64,000 nucleotides of DNA from Harmothoe impar. Its lineage: Eukaryota; Annelida; Polychaeta; Phyllodocida; Polynoidae. The position numbers and the translations under genes are program-made. How positions within the stretch are numbered: the first letter of the stretch is position 1; each line of letters opens with the position of its first letter. This document shows, piece after piece, positions 41,802 through 54,447 of the stretch. The notes beneath the pieces are model-generated. The model ran no database searches. It was not told the DNA's origin and saw nothing but the letters and a program-made list of their open reading frames with translations. The stretch covers positions 62,845,773 through 62,909,772 of the forward strand of contig OX381707.1 in the NCBI GenBank assembly GCA_947462335.1, given 5' to 3'.

Positions 41802-42790
41802 ATCCCAGGTAGCAAGGGTATATTGGGCCAATGTCGGCAATGATCGACTTCATCACAATCGTTATACCAACCATGGTCCATTGTAGGTAATGCATACAAT
41901 GGTTCAACATACGAATTACAATGATGGCCCACCCTTGGCAATTCTGATGATGGGCCATTGCTGGGTTGACCACTGGCCCAGAGCAGGTCCATGCTTGATA
42001 TTGCTGATATTGACCCAGTGTTGGACTAGTGTTGGGACATTTCAGGGCCATCATAATATTTCTGATGTTGGACCAACATCAATTCTAACTACACTTGTCC
42101 AATATTGGCTGTGATCTACACCAGGGGGATTCAACGTTGCCTGAAGAATTTCTTACCAGAGGGCTCCTACTTTGCCATCATATTAGGTTATAAACGTGAT
42201 CCCCAATGTGCTCTACATGTTTAAAGGTCAGAGGAAGTTCATGGATGAAATTTGATATCTAAAAGTGCCATTTACTGCATGACACTCGTGGGGATTTGTC
42301 AAAAGTAACCTGAAGACACCTCATGTGTGGGTAATGGAGTAAGATAAGTCCTTAGTGATAGTAATACAGTTTGTATTATTTCTAACCATTTTGGGATAGA
42401 GATCAAGATGGATTAAACAGACAGAAATGGCTTTTTCTAAACTGATGATACTTGACAGTCATGTCTTAGGTATGCTTGCACATTCAATTATACACATAAA
42501 AATAGTACTGTTAAATATTAGTGATTGTTGCAGTGGTCCTATATTGAAAATTATAATTATGTTGGGGAGACATATGTATCACAAGGTTGGTCCGATGTTT
42601 AATTTCTAACCTTGGAATAATGTAAAAACATTGGGCCAACATGAAATCAATATCCCTTTCTCTGAGCATGGGCCATTACTGGGCCAGCGGTCAAACCATC
42701 TGTGGGCCAATATCAAAATGCCATTATTGGCCCAATTTTTAGTGGTATATTGGCCCAATGATGGCCCAATATACTTATGTTACCTGGGAT
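41802..42790. mobile_element. MITE-like element with ATCCCAGGTA ends
   Basis: ATCCCAGGTAGCAAGGGTAT at 41802 pairs with the right end TACTTATGTTACCTGGGAT (ending 42790); ATATTGGGCCAAT follows inside both ends. The interior is filled with degenerate TTGGGCCAAT and TTGGCC-AT phrases in both orientations (41820-42120, 42580-42780). No transposase. Target duplication unclear. Confidence 0.6.
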
Positions 42791-42926
42791 ACAGATAGGG
42801 GGTGGTATAAAATAGGAGATGGTTTGCGGAGCCGGCAATGGAAGTTTAGGAAAAGGGATTGGAGCATCTCCATTCAGCTGAAGACTAAGGGGCTGGGGCC
42901 CATGCAGTCACTGGATGCTTTCAGGC

Positions 42927-42972
<46 letters not shown>
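42927..42972 (+). repeat. (ATT)n microsatellite
   Basis: About 15 uninterrupted ATT units, flanked on both sides by TTCAGGC. Confidence 0.97.
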
Positions 42973-42976
<4 letters not shown>

Positions 42977-43980
42977 CAGATTCATGCCACAGTGTTCAGA
43001 AGACTTTACCTCCTTAAGCTCACTTACCCATATCAAAGGAGGAATCTCACTAGGAAGTAGTAGTGTATTGTAGGCTCCAAACATATCTCACTGGAGCCTA
43101 AACAGACTGACCGACCAGTATGGTTCAATACATGTATATAATTGTTGGAGAAATGTCCATCCAAGACTGTAAGTAGACATCTTTATTTATTTAGTCTCCA
43201 GGAACCATCCAGCTCTGGTGGTGTAGGGAGACTAAAGAAGGAGCCATAATGATTGTGGACACTAGACATAAATATATATCCACAATTACACTACTGCCTT
43301 ATAACATTGACCGATAACTGTACTTGTCAGCTACTGCATGACAGAACATTACTGCCACCTATGCCACCACGCCACCACTGTATATAATGTTGGTCTATTG
43401 TTGATTACCTGATGACTTGTTTACTCGAGAATAATAATTTGATTTAAATTTAAAATGGTATTGTGGGTAGAGACTGAAGAACCACGGCTATTTATTATGG
43501 CCTCAAAACCCAGGAGAGGTCAGTATCACTAGTCAATGCCCACACATATGTCATTAGATGAAAGGAGCCTTTCCATCCATAGTGCCATTCAACATGTGTC
43601 GTTCAACAAATTGGTATGTGCATAACGTCTATAGGGTGAGACCTTCATATACCCACACAGTGGGATGCCTTTGACTGAAACTTAACAGGATTAATATCAT
43701 TTAGGTCTATTTGATAATTTTACTCTGGTCATGTCTTTGATCACTTATGGAACTTGAACATGTTGAACCATGGAGAATCGTTTAATCCTATTTACCTGTG
43801 AGTGGTATTACATTGTGTTATTTGGATTGCTGTTCACTTCACCTTAAAGACCGACTTTATTGTGTGCTGAACTACATGTGAATTTTACCTGTAATATGAA
43901 TCTCATGATGTTGATGTTGGAATAGTGAATGTACTACCTATTCTTTCATAAAGCAAGTATTACCATTGGATATACACGTG
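42973..43980. other. Intergenic DNA without a recognised gene
   Basis: No recognisable coding, RNA or repeat structure seen. Confidence 0.4.
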
Positions 43981-44268
43981 GGGACAAACCTGCGGAGTCA
44001 CGAGACGCCGCCCATTCTGTGCGTAATCTTAAAAAGTCCACTTTTCCCGTAATCTTGATAACGAAACCCCACATTTCCTGAAATCTTAATAACAAACCTC
44101 ATTCTAGTCCTAATAGGGTGCTCTGCCCCCAGCCCCCGTTCTTCTTTTCCTTTTTTTCCCTTCTTTAATAATGGTAAGTACTATTAAGACTTTAAGGTCA
44201 CGCCAGGAGTGGGGATTTAAGATTGCGCACAGAATGGGTGGCGTCTAGTGACTCCGCAGGTTCGTCCC
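43981..44268. mobile_element. MITE with about 50-bp TIRs
   Basis: GGGACAAACCTGCGGAGTCA at 43981 and its reverse complement ending at 44268 (GACTCCGCAGGTTCGTCCC) begin TIRs about 50 bp long that also share GACGCC and CCCATTCTGTGCG. The 288-bp element has a pyrimidine-rich middle and repeated AATCTTAATAAC-like words. No target duplication was identified. Confidence 0.75.
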
Positions 44269-44859
44269 TTGTTGCATCGGATATCTGAACCTTAAGACTC
44301 TACCATCAAACAACCTTCTTATTACAATAGTGGCTAATTGGCACTTCTAGAAACAGACATATTCAATACCTGAACGCCTATCTAGCACAACTGTCTGTGT
44401 CGCTATTTGTTCAATGATATGGTGCTACACAGCTAGATGTACCCATGAACAATATTTCATAAGTAAATATCTCTGGAAAAGCAAGTACGTCAGAGATAAG
44501 AACTAATTGAGAAATGAGTGGATGTTTAATCCGATACAATTCATCACCCATAATTTCTCAATCAGTTTATTTTTTAATTGCAATGCAATGAGCATTTCTT
44601 CATTATACAGTACTGGCAAATGTCAGTGTCTGTAAAATCTCTTTGTTGTACAGTCCATGGTAATAATCATCTTCCAACGGTGTATTAATATATATCAAAA
44701 GATGATGAAGAGAAAGATGTTTTGTATTTGAGTAGCTACTTGGGTGAGAAGCAAGAAGGGAGTGGCTGAGGGGACAGGGATGCTTGGGGCCTTGGGTTAC
44801 TATTACTACAAATGTAGGTGACTCCAATAGGCACAAATTAGGCTTCGCTGAGTGGCAAC
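44269..44859. other. Intergenic DNA without a recognised gene
   Basis: AT-rich, nothing supportable. Confidence 0.4.
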
Positions 44860-45285
44860 CTGAGTGGACAGTGTACTGTGGTCGGACAGTGTGGGCGTGG
44901 GGACAGTGCCCTCTGCTGGTGGGGGGCAGGCGTCAATAGCTCGCTGGTTTATGTATGGCTGTCCCAACGGGTACCAGCGATAAAGCCGGCAACGAGCCAA
45001 TCAGCACGCGGCTCTGTAATCGGGTCCTCACCCTCCTTGAGGTACCTACAAGCAGGCATGCTGCAGTCACACAGGCCAGCAGTGGGATGGCCTGAGTGCA
45101 GCCAGCTCCAGGACAGCAAAGAGACACAGCCAGTCAGCCTGTGGATGCAGCGGAGCAAAGGCAAAGGCAAAGGCAAAGGCAGTCCTGCGGCTCAGATGGC
45201 CACATGGTGAGCTGCTCATAGTGACTAGAGGACCCACCAGCTGAGCAGCTCCTCCTTCACATACACAAGCCGCCGTCCCCTACAG
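44860..45285 (+). promoter_or_regulatory. Possible host promoter and first exon
   Basis: GC content rises locally. GTGCCCTCTGCTGGT (44906-44920) is a CTCF-like word, AGCCAATCAGC (44996-45006) a CCAAT box, and four GGCAAA hexamers lie at 45157-45180. TACAG|GTAAGC at 45281-45291 is a strong splice-donor sequence. This could be a 5' UTR exon ending at 45285, but no coding exon or gene can be identified, so it is a weak call. Confidence 0.25.
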
Positions 45286-45328
45286 GTAAGCTAACCACCT
45301 GTGCCAAGCCACACATACTGCTCTGTAC

Positions 45329-45341
45329 TGAGAGAGAGAGA

Positions 45342-45385
<44 letters not shown>

Positions 45386-45432
45386 GAGAGAGAGGGAGAG
45401 AAATGAGGAGGGGGAGAGAAAGAGAGAGTGTG
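45329..45432 (+). repeat. (AG)n microsatellite
   Basis: Interrupted AG/GAGA run of about 100 bp. Confidence 0.95.
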
Positions 45433-46910
45433 TGTCCAGCCACACAGAGAAGCTGGTGAGTAATTCCCGCTTAATGCTGACCTCTAAAGCCCAGATTGAT
45501 CATTGATTATTCAAGTTGGCGTTTTGTTGGGTGTCACTGGCTCTCCATAATTGTCATGCAGTCAATCAATAGCCATGGCACCAAAACATCAGTAGGTAAC
45601 TCTCACACACGTTTCTAGCGCACTGCTGCTAGAGTTATAGATAGCGAACCATCAGTTGTTGCGTGCTGCACATTCATTAAGAGTTCCCTTATAAGGCATT
45701 CCCCTGACACTTATAGATCATGCAATGCTCTTAGATCTTAGTCACTCCTCACTAGACCACTTATAGGCTTTGGCGAATGTACTAATGTCTATATTATTTG
45801 TACGGTTGTAACAAGACATCTAATTTTATTCGTGTGCCATTTTTAATGAAACAGGCATCCCATGCTGTTTACCTTTACCTTCTATTTACATTCAATACCC
45901 GCCATCCATGCCCCTTATGAACTACGTAAACATAGGGGAATACTCGGATTACCATTTCACATCAGCATGTTTTACTAAGATCTATTGGATATTTTACTAG
46001 TTCAGTGCGTCTGCACATTAATTTTCAGTCAGCACATTTCTAGTCAGGATGATACTGAGATTGATCTCAGGAATATGATAGACAATGGTTATTGTTCTTA
46101 CATATGATTGCTTTTTGTAATGAGACCTAGTCATCTGACTCTGACTCTGACCTTTGACATTGACTCTGACATTTGCTACAGTGTGAAAGTAATTTGAATG
46201 CAAGAGTTAATTTATTCATTCAAACAACACCATGTGCTTTCATTGTGCTCGGAGGTTTCCATTCAGAAAGGTCTGCATCGTTGTTTTTAGCTCGTAAATT
46301 CTCTTTACAAATACTTGCATTTCAATGACCTAGAGCTCCTTAACGAGTAGCAGTATCTGGAAGGATATATCTGTGAAAAGTAATGAAAACAGAATAACTT
46401 TAAATGTGGACAACTCCAGACAAGGACATTATAAGAAGGAAACACACAGTAGAGGAAGTAGATTGTGTATTTCATACCTCTGCACAACACTATGATTTAG
46501 ATACCTGTGAGGGTCCATGCATTTTTAATGCAAGTTAACCATTCCATAAGTAGTTTTATTGATGTATGGGGCAATTATTCTCTAACAGCAACAGCAATCG
46601 ACTTACCTTCGGGGGAACCATTGGTGATCTAAATTATTCAAGCAAAAATTACCAAAAACGTTTAGGCTATATAGCTAGGTGGTTGTTATAAATGTAGTTC
46701 CTAAGACTACAGTGCTTTTAGAGATGGAAGGTATATAGAGACTTAACTAATCAATTGCTACTACACTAACATAGCATGGTCCTGGGGGAAAAGCCACAAT
46801 TCAGAACAGCAGATCTAATTGAGTAATAATGTGTTATTAGGAAGTAGGCTTTAAAACCTCTGTGTTTGAATACTTAACCGCAACAATCACATATGCCACT
46901 TCTCCAAAAT
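45433..46910. other. Intergenic DNA without a recognised gene
   Basis: Contains a TCTGACTCTGACTCTGACC repeat (46134-46153). Otherwise nothing supportable. Confidence 0.4.
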
Positions 46911-47005
46911 AAGGTATGAGGAAGTGGGAGAAATGATTTATTCCACAGAGCCTGCTGTAAGGTATGAGGAAGTGGGAGATATAATTTATTCCACAGAGCC
47001 TGCTT
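46911..47005 (+). repeat. 48-bp tandem duplication
   Basis: AAGGTATGAGGAAGTGGGAG starts at 46911 and 46959; each copy runs on to CCACAGAGCCTGCT. Confidence 0.92.
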
Positions 47006-47728
47006 AATTAACTTGTTCTTTTTAAACACTCCATATGCCAAAACTCTGGGGCTAATTGCATTGACCGTATTCTGCAATGGCCACTTTAGTTTCTCCTATA
47101 TTTACTGTACTGCATTTGGATACGTGTGTTGCAGTAGGCCTACTCAGGAGAATGAATACAGGGAGGTTTACTGATCGTACATCACCTCATCAGATGAGTG
47201 TTATTGCGCAGCTCAAGGTTCTTGCTTGAAGTATTGGTTTACTGAACTTAAACTATAAAAAGTAAATCACTCATATCTCACCATACAGGTTATTAGGAGT
47301 ATAATGCATGGATATAAGACAGCACGAGGGTTGTTATCCATGCCTTACCAGCCTTAGTGTTGGTGTATCCATGTATTATTCTGTTTAAACCACAGTTCTA
47401 ACATTTGGGGAAAATTTTATTTTATTTCACCCTAAACTCGTGTTCATGAGACGTCATAGGAGTGTGGTTATCCACTGCTATTGCACAGTGATTATCTAGT
47501 TTAGGCACTGGTTTTAAGTGCCCAAGTGGATAGCCATGGTATAATGGGCGGGTATAATGCTGTATAGTGCAAATCTTAGATAATTAGGATAGAATAAACT
47601 TATAGGAATAAACATGACGCCATCCAAATTACTCTTACAAGACAGAAAACTAGAGCCAGGTTTACATTCATTCATTAAGGTCATTTTTAGGGTTTACACG
47701 GAAAATATCTAGTACATGCATGTTTTAA
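47006..47728. other. Intergenic DNA without a recognised gene
   Basis: AT-rich, no supportable feature. Confidence 0.4.
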
Positions 47729-48154
47729 GGCTCAGTCTCATGACTTTGTAACAATTGGATCGTCTTTGACCGGGTGACGTCTTTGACCGGGTGACGTCTT
47801 TGACCTGGAAACGTCATTATAGTATAACTTAGGCCTATACAGTAAGAAAAGGTTGGAAAAAGTCAAAGCATATTTTCCGACCATATAAAAGGAAATTTAT
47901 TTCGAAGTTGGTTATGTTTAAATGTAGACCCTATTACGTGGATCATAGCATTATCAAGTTTTTCCTCTGCCCGGTCAAAACGTCACTTTCGATATTACAT
48001 GGAGTTTGAAGAGCGGCACTGTACAAAGTATTATGCAATAAGCATCCACATAAACCTTTTCATATAGTAGAGATATAGAAAAAAAAATTCTAGCTACCTG
48101 GTCAAAGACGTCACCCGGACAAGGACGTCACCCAGTAAGTCACGATACTGAGCC
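47729..48154. mobile_element. TTAA-flanked MITE with TGACGTC repeats
   Basis: GGCTCAGT at 47729 pairs with ACTGAGCC ending at 48154, and TTAA flanks both (47725-47728, 48155-48158). Subterminal tandem copies of GACGTCTTTGACCGGGT (47762-47815) recur inverted at 48098-48133. TTAA duplication is made by piggyBac and Kolobok transposases; the GG end favours the latter, uncertainly. No transposase inside. Confidence 0.7.
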
Positions 48155-49315
48155 TTAAAAATAAAATAAAAATTCCGACCTACCGACCCTAGTTTTTCTT
48201 CCCATGTTACCTGAAACATCTTTTATTTTCTTTTGGCCTAAGGTCCCTTAGCATCATAATGGCCTACTAGTGTTTAGGACATGTTGGGTAGCAATATTAC
48301 CGCAGCTCATATAACTCATATTTGCACTTACTAACCTATCCAATATTATGCGTTAATCATTATTGTCAAGCACCTGTCATCCACTGCTGTCCTTGGCTAG
48401 TAGCTACCTTTAATAAGCACGCCTTAGCCAATAAGACATGAAACTACCATTTGGTATGTCTGCACATAATGAGGCATACCGAATGTACGGGAGTCCACTG
48501 CACGATATTGCTTGCAATCTGCTGAGAGTGTCATGGATGCTCAGCTGAATAGGCAGACATTGAGATAAATACCTCATCTACCCATCTCAATATTCATGCG
48601 CATATCAGTAAATCACAGCTGATAGCAAGGCCTAAAGTTACAGCAATTATCCCAAGGATCATTTAGCACTAGGTTTCCTGTGGGTTCAATATGAGCAGTA
48701 GATATCCCAGCCTACATACTAATCAAAGCAAATCATTTGGTCGTCCCAAACTTATCCCACAGAATAGTCCAGTTGCCAGAACTGGCCTATGTACCTGAAC
48801 CTCGCAGCGAATGACGTACGGAGGAAAAATACAGGAAAAAGAAGTTTGACCTCTAAATTGACCTTGACCTTGACCTTGACCTTAATCACTTTCATATGGA
48901 CAGATCATGAACGTATGACCTTGTAAACATATCCTTTGGTGTTGAAATCAAAATTCTAGACCTGCTAACAGCAGAGATATCCATTTTTCTGAATATCATC
49001 ATTTTCCCAGGAGCCATTTTGGAAAAACGTCTTTTACGGATTTTCCCCATGGTGCCAGCTTGGCACCATGTGGGATTTTGTTCACTGGGGTCTCACCAGC
49101 CAGAATCACCAAAAACCCTCTGTACGTCGTTCGCTGTGAGGTCCTAGCTCACACCTTCCCTTGGGGTCTTCTAGTTAACTGCATGCGTACAGGGATTTTC
49201 AAGGGTTTTACATTTGGTATAAAGACCGATTTTATCGGTTATTTCAGAACATTATAGACATTTATAACAGAACTTACCTCAAATGAAAGTCTGATCAACA
49301 CCGATGCTGTCTGAA
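48155..49315. other. Intergenic DNA; tandem TTGACC hexamers at 48858-48883
   Basis: Four TTGACC units (reverse complement GGTCAA) form overlapping TCAAGGTCA nuclear-receptor-like sites. No gene recognised. Confidence 0.5.
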
Positions 49316-49470
49316 TTTGAGTAAAATCGATGCTTAAACTTTGGACAAAACCCTGTAAATATGAGTAAAATCTCTGAGTATTTGTGAGTAAATCGGAGTT
49401 TCCGCATTTGACAAATTCCTGTAAATGTGAGTAAAATTGATGCTTACACATTTGACAAATCTCTGAAACC
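49316..49470 (+). repeat. Degenerate tandem repeat (TGAGTAAAATC)
   Basis: TGAGTAAAAT(C/T) occurs near 49318, 49363 and 49428, and TGAGTAAATC near 49384, with CTGTAAAT and TTTGACAAA between them; about three diverged units. Confidence 0.65.
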
Positions 49471-52400
49471 CCATAACCTGTATAATCATGTTTGGAGCAT
49501 TAATATTGGATATTGAACAAGAGAACATAATTCTTTATTTTCATCAATGGGGGCATTATTTTGGCGATATACCCGAAGTCGGTCGCTGGTGTCAAATCTA
49601 GGGTCCCGGTCCAACTAAGGTGTCCTCGGTCCACCATCCAGGAAAATTAGTTGCACGTCCAGTATCCTAGTAGTGGCCCTACAAAAGACACTATAGGAGG
49701 TTGGCTCAGCCTATAAACGGTGCTGTGATAGGGTGAACTGAGGGAGCGAGAACGTGGAGCGACTGATAGTATGGGGGAGAGTGAGGATGTGGAGTGAGTG
49801 ATGAGGTAGACTGAGGGAGTGAGGGTGTGGAGTCAGTTATGGGACCACTGAAGGAAGCTGGGGCAAGGTCCTGCAGGCTATTGCTGTGTCCTGTAGGCTA
49901 TAGGGCCGGTTCCTGGAGGCTTGGGTCGGGTCCTAGACGCTGGGGCAGAGTCCTATTTATAAGGCTGGGCCGTTTTCTGATGAGTGAATTAATTATTGAA
50001 ATAATGCCACGTTATTGGCTATACTAAACCCGTTCAAGAACATCTTTAATCATCCTCCAGGTATAAGTAGATGCTGGGAAATCAACTAGTTACATACAGA
50101 TGGCATAATAATAGTATAATTATGGGATGAGGGCCCTCCAACCTCCCCTCGTTGATATAGTACAGGAAGGTTTTTCTCATTTTCCCACGAATTCGCATAT
50201 AAACGATAACCACAAGCTAAGAAGGAAGAGAACTCGTTTAGTATATTTGTAAATAGCATTTCTGAGCATCTATTCTTTAGTTTCTCTTTTCTGGGTCCTC
50301 AAACGAAAATGAATTTCAAGGGATATAAGCTAATTCATTCAGTAAATTCGTTTGAACTTCTCTGTACAGGTATTTCGTTGGTGACCTGTCTTGATTACAA
50401 ATATATACAAAAACCAGTCTAAATTCTGGAAAACACCCAGGGAATTCCCTTGGTGATGTCATACCTTTTCGTTGTTGATTGTAGGAAGAATGTACACTGG
50501 CCTATACAAGGGTGTAAGAGCAGAAAGGACATGTTGCTCATTCTAGAATGGTAATATTATGGTCGGACTGGAGGCACTGGAGGCAGAGGTGGGGAAAGAT
50601 ATCATGAGGTGGGGGGGGGGGGGGGTGAGTGGGGCGTATCCATGGTGAGTAACCTGCCAGTGCTACATTCCTAAACACAGCTAGTTAGTGTAGAACCAAT
50701 ATCTGTTCTGTTTTTCCAAAGAATTCCCAACCTTCTAGTATTTCAAATGATAACAATTTGGATAGCTGAAGGTCATTAGGTTTGTCTTATTGCTCTTTGG
50801 TCATACCCTGTACTAGGGAAATTTAAAAGAAAAAAAATCAAAAATATTAGGGTCGGGCCAAAATGATGGTGAGCATTAACTAGTTAGTACTAGTATTGAT
50901 CCCCAGGAGGTAGTACCATCCTTCCCGTTGTAATGTCGTGAGGTCACTGCTAGCTGCTACTTTGCCAAACATGGACATGTGATCAACTACTTGCATTCAG
51001 ATACATGGTACCAACAGTTCTACAGCGATTAGGGTGTACATGGAAATAATTCCAAAATTGGAAAAAATAAGTTTTGAAATCTGGAATTAACATATTATTC
51101 TGAAGTCGGTGTATATTGTGTCATTTAATCATTTCAATTATTTTTCTTCCTCCCACATTCCGACAATATGGCATCAAACGTGTTAGTAGGACCTACCAAG
51201 CTCTTCCTAAGAGGGCCCTGTGAAACACATTTTTCTTACTAGCGATTTCTCTTGAACCAATGAGAAATGAGAAACTGCTACAAAGAGTTGCCTAAATCCC
51301 ATTTAGAAATGCTACAATTTTATACTTCCAATGATTTCTCAAGTGTTCTGGAACAAACTGCTTTGTAACCAACGGTTTAGTTTATCCTTGTGAGAAACAC
51401 AAATGAACAAATGAACTTCCTGCATGTCAACGTTGTGAAAAGAGAAAAACCTTCCAAGTCGGAGTACTTATACCCCTCGAGGGGCCTTTAAAAAAGATAA
51501 ACTACCATCAAATTAATGAGTTCAGACCTGTCTACCACTCAGCTAACCCACAATGATAGGGAGACATGAATATAATTATCTACAATCATCATGAGCCACC
51601 TTTAATAATTACGTTGAAACAGTATTGTGCGTAGCACACCTAGTAAGCGTCTAGATAAATACTTTGTCACATCGTTATGATATCAGAAGAACTAGATATG
51701 GGATAATGTGATATTATAAGTACACAAGCTAATAAGCGGGGTAAATGAGTGCATATAACCGCCCCCAATTACCCCAGAGAGACATGTTATATACATTAGG
51801 CCAGTTCATGTAAACTCCATTGACGTCTTTGTCATTGAGACTTGTTATTGATTTATCTAATGCCTTTAAAATACTGCTACAACAATGTATTATTTTATGC
51901 ACCTCACCATCATCTTGCTGCATTTATGCACCTGGCCATGGAGGCGTTTCGTCCCATATTTGCTTTAAGATAATCAGGTAAAGTGGGACACCTGAGGCAT
52001 AGTCTGACATTCGCTCCCACTCCATGATTTATCAAGGATTGCTCAAAAATTAATTAATTCAGTTTTCCTTCCTTCAAAAGAAAGAAAGTGTGGTACTGCA
52101 GAAGACATACTCAGTGATACTTCATGTAAGGTGTGTAATCAAGATCTTAGCAGTTTGTAAAGGATGAAGATACAGTATACTCATATTGTAAAGATGATAC
52201 TCAACGTTTTACTCAAATATGTTATACTATATTGTGATGTAAATAACTCTCTTCACTCTTCACACAGCTTCACATGAGCAAGAAACCCTGATCTTTCGAG
52301 ACATGGTATCTGATAAAAAATCTTGATTTTTCACAAGACAGAACTACCATGGCTCTCCTATAAGAACCTCCTAGGTCTCTGGTGAATCAAAGCCAATAAA

Positions 52401-52477
52401 CCATATCTGGTTAATCCCCATTAACTTTTGCCTTTGCCCTGCTCTCCTCATGTGTATCCTCATACTACAAGCCTGGA
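49471..52477. other. Intergenic DNA without a recognised gene
   Basis: Holds a G-run at 50610-50627, degenerate GTGGAGTGAG phrases at 49740-49835 and GAGAAACAC/GTGTTTC-type inverted words at 51220-51410. No coding region is supported. Confidence 0.4.
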
Positions 52478-52700
52478 AGGTGTTTCAAAAGAGCGCTATT
52501 AGAACAGAGTAAAACAAAGTGTTTCTAAAGTGGCTTCACTCGTAAGAAATTCCTACTAGTGATCAAAAGGCGCACTACTCGTAAGTATATTCCTCACTAG
52601 TAAGTAGGTTTAAAACAAAGTGTTTCACAAGGATTTACTAGCGATAAGTACTAGCGGTGACTGCAATCCGACACAACTTATGAGTGAAAATAAAGTGTTG
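52478..52700. repeat. Relative of the 53071 hairpin element
   Basis: CTGGAAGGTGTTTCAAAAG opens this copy, followed by TAGAACAGAG and AAAGTGTTTC words in the same order as in 53071-53351. It lacks a clear right end. Confidence 0.5.
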
Positions 52701-53070
52701 AAAAGGCCCCAAACGCGTGGAGATATGTACCATCACACGTTTGTAATTTTTTCTTTATTTTTGCAGATTTTTCAATTCTTTTCCCCAGTATGGTAGAGTA
52801 TATATATATATAAGTACCACTGTAAAATTTGAATGGAAAATATACACATTTTAGTAAAGCCAGCGCGAAACAGCAAAGTTGTTCTTACATGGTATGGTTT
52901 ATTATTCCTTGTAGGAGCAAACCGCTAGTAAATATCTCATCTTGTTCCAAGAATCTATATACGGAGAATTTTGGTGGTTATCCCTGTACTAATCTATTGG
53001 TCTGTGTGCTCAGTGCTATTCCTACCTACACGCCATTTCCCTCTTTGATGGGTGACATTGGCCAGACTCG

Positions 53071-53351
53071 CAGGAAGGTGTTTCAAAAGGAATATTATTT
53101 CTGGAATATTACACGTTCCTACGAGTGCTGAATAAGTTGTGGAATAGAACAGAAAAGCCACTATTAACAAAGTGTTTCCCAAAGATTATTCTAATAGTGG
53201 TATTACGAGTGACGAAAAGTCAATGAAATAGAACAGACTTTGTGAAACACTTAGTTAATAGTGGTGTCTCTGTTCTATTCCGCAACTTATTCAGCGCCAG
53301 TAGGAATGTGGAATATTCCAGAAATAATATTCCTTTTGAAACACCTTCCTG
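53071..53351. mobile_element. Hairpin MITE, 281 bp
   Basis: CAGGAAGGTGTTTCAAAAGG at 53071 is the reverse complement of the right end, and pairing continues through AATATTATTTCTGGAATATT, GCTGAATAAGTTG, GGAATAGAACAGA and CCACTATTAAC for about 110 bp on each side. The element is almost entirely palindromic and lies 13 bp from the end of the small ORF on the minus strand. Confidence 0.85.
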
Positions 53352-53364
53352 GGAATTTGTATTT

Positions 53365-53673
53365 CTAACCAATGCCGTCCACTTTCAGCCCATAAGCCTC
53401 TAACTCAAAAAGCCTTTGCTTTTTCTTCTTCATCAGAGCCTCTAGGCATCGTCTGTATGTGCATGTGGCCCCTAGCCCCGTGGTCCACAATCCTTGCCTA
53501 ATCCTCAGATGAAAGCTCTTCTTGATCAAAGATCTACCAGGAACAAGGCCTCTGATCACAGCAGTACCGGTCGTGGTGGCGACATTCTGTGCCCCCTGGC
53601 GGCCAGGTAGGCGAGACCTGTTCCGGATAGGCACTGCCCCCATGGGCAGAACACGGCATGGGGTCTGACACAT
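53365..53673 (-). CDS. Possible small basic protein, unrecognised
   Basis: 102-residue frame, ATG at 53673, rich in Arg and Lys (SRLPGRQGAQN, SLIKKSFHLRIRQ, LMKKKKQRLFELEAYG). On the minus strand TATAAAA (53713-53719) lies 39-45 bp before the ATG, a spacing that would fit a compact intronless gene such as those for histones or sperm nuclear proteins, but the sequence matches none that I recognise and no histone stem-loop follows. A hairpin MITE begins 13 bp after the stop and could have truncated it. It may equally be a chance frame. Confidence 0.3.
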   Translation of the reverse strand: MCQTPCRVLPMGAVPIRNRSRLPGRQGAQNVATTTGTAVIRGLVPGRSLIKKSFHLRIRQGLWTTGLGATCTYRRCLEALMKKKKQRLFELEAYGLKVDGIG

Positions 53674-54447
53674 GGTTATAATGGCTAGTCAATACTGACG
53701 TCTGGCTGGCTATTTTATATCAGTGGTGTAAGTTATACGAGACTGTAACTGACACGACACCACAGGCTATATAGTAGAGTCATAGCACACCCCGCTAAGT
53801 CAGTATTTATACTCATAATAAACTAGGGCTGGAGGGTTGTTCATACAGTTTACGATTTGTTAGGTTTGAGATACCGGGTGTTCCTTCTATATTCCGCATT
53901 AGCGAGATACAGTGGCTCCACCTTTTGGACCACTGGAAACAATCATAACCCTTTGCTCTGCAAGGACCAGCTCAGCCAAATCTCGTGGCCGAGATTAGGG
54001 TACAAACAGGGCTCAGGTATTGTGAATAGGTTGTACCTGGACACTCCTAATGTCACCTGTGCTTATCAATGAAACTCATGAGATAACTTTTGGATTCCAG
54101 ACTAAAAGACTTTCAGGGGTCCACAAGCGTAGACCCAGAAGGACATTTGGGGTGCTTATTTTGGTGCATTCTTGTGCATCTTGGCATGAAATGATCAGTG
54201 CTTAGTTTTTCCTCTATAAATCTGGAACCCATTTAAGTAACAAACTAATTGTAAAGAAAACTTATATATGGTACTGGGTTAAAATCTATATTCAATACAA
54301 TGATATAGCACTGCTTAATAATAATGTATGCATCCCCTTTTGTAGGACTAGTCTGATACGGTACATTCAAAGACAGCATTATACTTGTAAAATATCTTTT
54401 CCAAATCCAGGATGACTGACATACATCGTTACTAGTCAGACAGTGTT
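53674..54447. other. Intergenic DNA without a recognised gene
   Basis: Includes the TATA box of the small ORF; otherwise only short frames. Confidence 0.4.

Noticed and set aside
44878..45210. 110-codon frame in the GC-rich patch as a protein gene
   Set aside because: No recognisable domain and frames open on both strands; kept only as a possible promoter/first exon.
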